DNA of 37,207 bases from an uncultured Clostridia bacterium (GTDB lineage: Bacteria > Bacillota > Clostridia > Christensenellales > UBA1242). Below, piece by piece: positions 34,396 to 37,207 of this stretch. The position numbers and the translations under genes are program-made. Every line of letters begins with the position of its first letter. Within the stretch, counting starts at the first letter, position 1. Below the pieces are notes generated by a model. That model ran no database searches. It saw only the letters and a list, made by a program, of their open reading frames with translations, and was not told the origin of the DNA. The DNA is taken from positions 1 through 37,207 of the forward strand of contig CALVPQ010000014.1 of the NCBI GenBank assembly GCA_944351415.1, written 5' to 3'.

Positions 34396-35073
34396 ATGGG
34401 AAAATTGTTATGTGTTTTTTTGATTCTTCCAATATTATTTTGTTCTCAAGCAAGTGTTATATCAGATTTATTTTGTGAAGCAGACTCTGTAGAGATATAT
34501 AAGGACGGACAGATTTACAGTTTGACAAACGAGCAGGAACAAGAATTTGACAAAATATTTTGCAACATAATGGAAGGTGCAACACAAAAGCCGGCTTTTG
34601 CTGTTAGTGTAGATGAGCTGACAAAAGAAGAACTGAAAACAGGTTATTGGGTTAAATTTATTTTTAATGAAACAATATTTAAGTCTAACATGCCTTTTGA
34701 TGAGTTATTGATTAAAGTAACCCAGAATGCCAGTGGGGTTAATATAATAAGAGGTAATAATGGAGATTATCAGGGCAGATGTTATTACTTAGATTTAAGT
34801 AACACCATGGATTTATTATATGATTTTATTTCAGAGTTACCTATAGAAGAGCAGAACGACATTGAATTTGAACTTGAAAGTCAAGAAATTAAAGAAACTA
34901 TGATTGTAAGAGAAGAAGATATGCAGAATAATAATTCTGATGATAACAATAACCTTAATAGTGATATTAATGATAAAGAAACAAAGACTGACTCATTTTA
35001 TGATGATAAAGAAAAAGAGGTTGAAGAGGGTATGACAAAGAGCCAAAAAGAGTTGTTAGAACATCTTAGTTAA
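34396..35073 (+). CDS. Predicted exported protein with acidic disordered tail, unknown function
   Basis: The protein has 225 aa. The N-terminal KLLCVFLILPILF stretch is a likely signal peptide or membrane anchor; cysteines at 16 and 27 do not form a convincing lipobox. Residues 30-150 look globular (ADSVEIYKDGQIYSLTNEQE, GYWVKFIFNETIF, GRCYYLDLSNTMDLLYDFI). Residues about 155-225 are rich in Glu, Asp, Asn and Ser and probably disordered. The start follows AAAAGGAG with 5-6 base spacing. A hairpin AAATAAG/CTTATTT lies just before the ribosome binding site. It lies between the small basic protein and mnmE on the same strand. No family is recognised. Confidence 0.75.
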   Translation: MGKLLCVFLILPILFCSQASVISDLFCEADSVEIYKDGQIYSLTNEQEQEFDKIFCNIMEGATQKPAFAVSVDELTKEELKTGYWVKFIFNETIFKSNMPFDELLIKVTQNASGVNIIRGNNGDYQGRCYYLDLSNTMDLLYDFISELPIEEQNDIEFELESQEIKETMIVREEDMQNNNSDDNNNLNSDINDKETKTDSFYDDKEKEVEEGMTKSQKELLEHLS

Positions 35074-35218
35074 AGATTGTTTTTTATGACTAATATTTTT
35101 TCATAAGTCATTTGAAGGTATTATATTTTTGTTATAAATTAAAATTTATAAAAATATGGCAAAAAAGTATTAAATTTTTTGTTTTTTGTCTTCTTTTATA
35201 GAGTTTTTTATGAATTTA

Positions 35219-35227
35219 TGTTATAAT
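35219..35227 (+). promoter_or_regulatory. mnmE promoter: extended -10, probably leaderless
   Basis: TG-T-TATAAT (TG at 35219-35220, box 35222-35227) ends 6 bases before the ATG at 35234. No good -35 and no Shine-Dalgarno were seen. The geometry equals that of recF. Confidence 0.5.
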
Positions 35228-35233
35228 ATGTTT

Positions 35234-36574
35234 ATGAATGACATCATAAGCGCAATTTCCACACCTCTCGGTAAGGGGGCAATTTCAATAGTCAGAATGA
35301 GTGGACAAGGTTGTTTAGCTATTGCAGAAAAAGTTTTTTTTGCAAAATCTTTATCGTATAATAATATCCTTCCAAGAATGCTATATTTAGGTTATTTTGA
35401 TTTGCAAGATGGAACTAAAGAACATTGTCTAATGGTCTATTTTAAGGCACCAAAAACCTACACTGGTGAAGATATTGTTGAATTTCAAGTTCATGGTGGA
35501 ACTATTCTTACTCAAAAGATTCTAAGTGTTTTAATAAAATTTGGGGCAAGGATAGCACAGCCAGGAGAGTTTTCTAAAAGAGCTTATGAAAATGGTAAAA
35601 TAAGCCTTGACGAAGCTGAAAATATTATTGCTGAAATAAATGCGGAAAGTGAAAGCGAACTTAAAGCTTCGCTTAGTTTAACTGATGGAAAATTAAAAAA
35701 TAAAATAAAGGAACTTCAAAATAAAATAACAGAAAGTATAGCACAAATTGAGGCTACACTTGATTATCCTGAAGAAGATTTTGAAAAGTCAGCCAAAGAA
35801 AAAATTTTTAGCGACATGGAAAATGTTAAAGATGAGATTGATAAGTTTATAGCCGATTCTCAAAATTCAAGATATATCTCAAAAGGGATAAATATTGCAA
35901 TTGTTGGCAGTCCTAATGTTGGAAAATCTAGTTTGCTTAATGCCCTTGTGGGTGAAGAAAGAGCTATTGTAACTGATATTGAAGGCACAACACGAGATAC
36001 TCTAAATGAAAGTATTTTATATAAAGGTGTTAAGTTAAATTTTATTGATACAGCTGGAATAAGAAATTCTTCTGATAAAGTGGAAAAGATTGGAATTGAA
36101 AAATCAAAGCAATCTCTTGCTAATGCTGATGTTATTTTATGGGTTATTGATGGAAGTAAAATATTATCTCATACAGATAAGGAAATAAAAGAATTATTAA
36201 AAGACTATAAAAATGTGTTAACTATCATCAATAAATCCGATAAAAAAAGAATTTGCGAAAAAATACCAGGGGAAATTGTGATTTCTGCTTTAAAAGAAAA
36301 TAATATAGAAAAAATCAAAGAAAATATCTATCAGATGGTTATAAATGAAGATATAGATTATAATAAGACAATTATCATAAATGAAAGGCAAATAGAAATA
36401 CTAAATGAATGTAAAAATGTGTTAGATGAATTGATGAAGGCAAGGGAAGAAAGCATGGATATAATTGCTATGCTTATAAAGAAAGTTTGGAATACTTTAG
36501 GAAAAATTACAGGTGAGTGTGAAAACGAACAAATTATTGACCTTATTTTTTCAAAATTTTGTTTAGGTAAATAA
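35234..36574 (+). CDS. mnmE: tRNA modification GTPase MnmE (TrmE)
   Basis: With MnmG it installs the carboxymethylaminomethyl group on U34 of certain tRNAs. The N-terminal folate-binding domain begins DIISAISTPLGKGAISIVRMSG. A G domain is inserted in a helical domain: P-loop GSPNVGKS (225-232), the G2 segment EGTTRDT, DTAGI, and NKSD. The protein ends with FCLGK, the conserved C-terminal cysteine motif. The start at 35234 is chosen because it aligns with the family N-terminus; a TTG at 35186 and ATGs at 35210 and 35228 in the same frame have no ribosome binding site and would add unusual residues. Length is 446 aa. mnmG is not in the window. Structured element 2 follows its 3' end. Confidence 0.96.
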   Translation: MNDIISAISTPLGKGAISIVRMSGQGCLAIAEKVFFAKSLSYNNILPRMLYLGYFDLQDGTKEHCLMVYFKAPKTYTGEDIVEFQVHGGTILTQKILSVLIKFGARIAQPGEFSKRAYENGKISLDEAENIIAEINAESESELKASLSLTDGKLKNKIKELQNKITESIAQIEATLDYPEEDFEKSAKEKIFSDMENVKDEIDKFIADSQNSRYISKGINIAIVGSPNVGKSSLLNALVGEERAIVTDIEGTTRDTLNESILYKGVKLNFIDTAGIRNSSDKVEKIGIEKSKQSLANADVILWVIDGSKILSHTDKEIKELLKDYKNVLTIINKSDKKRICEKIPGEIVISALKENNIEKIKENIYQMVINEDIDYNKTIIINERQIEILNECKNVLDELMKAREESMDIIAMLIKKVWNTLGKITGECENEQIIDLIFSKFCLGK

Positions 36575-36642
36575 TTTGTGAAAGATTTTGTTGATATATG
36601 ATAAATAACTTTTTTAAAAAAAGTTTATAAGTTTTTAAGGTA

Positions 36643-36751
36643 AAAAGGGCAAGCGAATGGAAAACTCTCCGAGTTTTTTCAAAGCCAAAACAAGTTTTGG
36701 CTTTTGTAAATTTTTGCAGAAGCAAAAATTTACCCATTCGCTTGCCTTTTT
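36643..36751. repeat. Structured element 2: closing stem with three hairpin arms (four-way junction)
   Basis: The 109-base element has an 18 bp closing stem with a single G-U pair (36643-36660 with 36734-36751). Arm 1 is 7 bp AAAACTC/GAGTTTT (36661-36667 with 36671-36677, loop 3). Arm 2 is 10 bp AAAGCCAAAA/TTTTGGCTTT (36681-36690 with 36695-36704, loop 4). Arm 3 is 12 bp GTAAATTTTTGC/GCAAAAATTTAC (36706-36717 with 36722-36733, loop 4). Junction linkers are 0, 3, 1 and 0, the same as element 1 at 23845-23942. The sequences of the stems differ, apart from short shared words such as GGCAAGCG. The 3' strand ends in a T run, so it may also terminate mnmE transcription. Confidence 0.78.
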
Positions 36752-36788
36752 AAAATATACCCACTTTATACTGTTAATTGTATTTTTT

Positions 36789-36817
36789 TTGACAATATAT
36801 TCAAAAAGTATTATAAT
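36789..36817 (+). promoter_or_regulatory. Consensus promoter of the last gene
   Basis: A perfect TTGACA (36789-36794) and a perfect TATAAT (36812-36817) are 17 bases apart, 73 bases before the start codon. Confidence 0.9.
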
Positions 36818-36890
36818 AACCTTATAAAATGCAAAAAAGAGTGAATTTTGTATAAAATAAACTTATTCTTAGATAAAAAAGGTGGGGAAA

Positions 36891-37207
36891 ATGAGTTTAA
36901 AAGTAAAGTTAATATCAGCAATATCACTATTTATACTCATGCTTGGGGCTTTAATACTAGGTGTATTTGCAGCAAGCCAACAGACTATAACCATGCAGGG
37001 TAATATAACCTTTAACGTTCCAGATAGAAGCTTGTATGTGAAAGCTGTAAGGTATCAAGCAACGGGGGAAGAGGCAATAGATGTTACAAGTTTTTCTCAA
37101 GGTTACATAAATGAAAATTTTAACTTAGATTTAACATCTTTGTCACAGGCAGAGCCAAATAAACATGGTTCATTCACATTATACTTTGATATAATAAATG
37201 CAACAAA
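36891..37207 (+). CDS. Exported protein, partial (cut by the window edge)
   Basis: About 105 residues are visible. The start is a classic signal sequence: MSLKVKLISAISLF, a hydrophobic core, and a probable cleavage at FAAS near residues 26-29. The mature part begins QQTITMQGNITFNVPDRSLY and continues in a beta-rich style (YVKAVRYQATGEEAIDV, HGSFTLYFDI). This resembles secreted TasA/SipW-type surface proteins of Firmicutes, but that is an impression, not a firm assignment. The start follows AAAGGTGGGG, with a perfect consensus promoter upstream, so strong expression is likely. It runs off the right end of the window, so length and function are open. Confidence 0.8.
   Translation, partial: MSLKVKLISAISLFILMLGALILGVFAASQQTITMQGNITFNVPDRSLYVKAVRYQATGEEAIDVTSFSQGYINENFNLDLTSLSQAEPNKHGSFTLYFDIINAT

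Noticed and set aside
35186..35233. A longer mnmE start at TTG 35186
   Set aside because: It would add 16 residues not found in the family, has no ribosome binding site, and the promoter -10 box lies inside it.

Overview
The window is very AT-rich DNA with short intergenic terminators, strong AGGAGG-type ribosome binding sites, TTGACA/TATAAT promoters, lipoproteins with clear lipoboxes and Firmicutes-type replication and segregation genes. It looks like the chromosomal origin region of an uncultured low-GC Bacillota (Firmicutes) bacterium. Tryptophan is encoded by TGG and all open frames run with the standard bacterial code. A finer taxonomic placement cannot be made from the sequence alone.

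Layout. 1-280: an elongator tRNA-Met gene on the minus strand, whose 3' end and terminator are duplicated next to it. 581-13954: one giant minus-strand surface protein of about 4,457 residues. 14.4-18.3 kb: trpS and two plus-strand lipoproteins. 18.4-21.9 kb: dut, dnaN and dnaA on the minus strand, with a likely oriC (DnaA boxes) between dnaA and dnaN. 22.0-26.8 kb: a minus-strand lipoprotein, then recF, yqeY, a metallophosphatase and a large lipoprotein on the plus strand. 26.9-28.5 kb: pyrB and a frameshifted rsmG on the minus strand. 28.8-31.5 kb: parA and parB, followed by three perfect parS sites. 31.6-33.8 kb: rubrerythrin and a 1.6 kb gene-free AT-rich stretch. 33.8-37.2 kb: two unknown small genes, mnmE and the start of an exported protein.

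How the genes work together. dnaA, dnaN, recF, the putative oriC, parA/parB and parS form the initiation and segregation core. dut protects the DNA precursor pool. rsmG and mnmE are RNA-modification genes usually found near parAB in Firmicutes. The usual order dnaA-dnaN-yaaA-recF-gyrB is broken: recF is divergent from dnaA, a lipoprotein gene sits between them, and yaaA and gyrB are absent here.

The strongest undescribed signal is a pair of intergenic elements (23845-23942 and 36643-36751). Each folds on paper into a closing stem plus three perfect hairpin arms with the same junction linker pattern (0, 3, 1 and 0 unpaired bases), although the stems differ in sequence. Other notable points are two genes (recF and mnmE) with an extended -10 box exactly 6 bases before the ATG and no Shine-Dalgarno, which suggests leaderless mRNAs; no TGA stop codon in 20 genes; the matching domain at both ends of the giant protein; and the rsmG frameshift.
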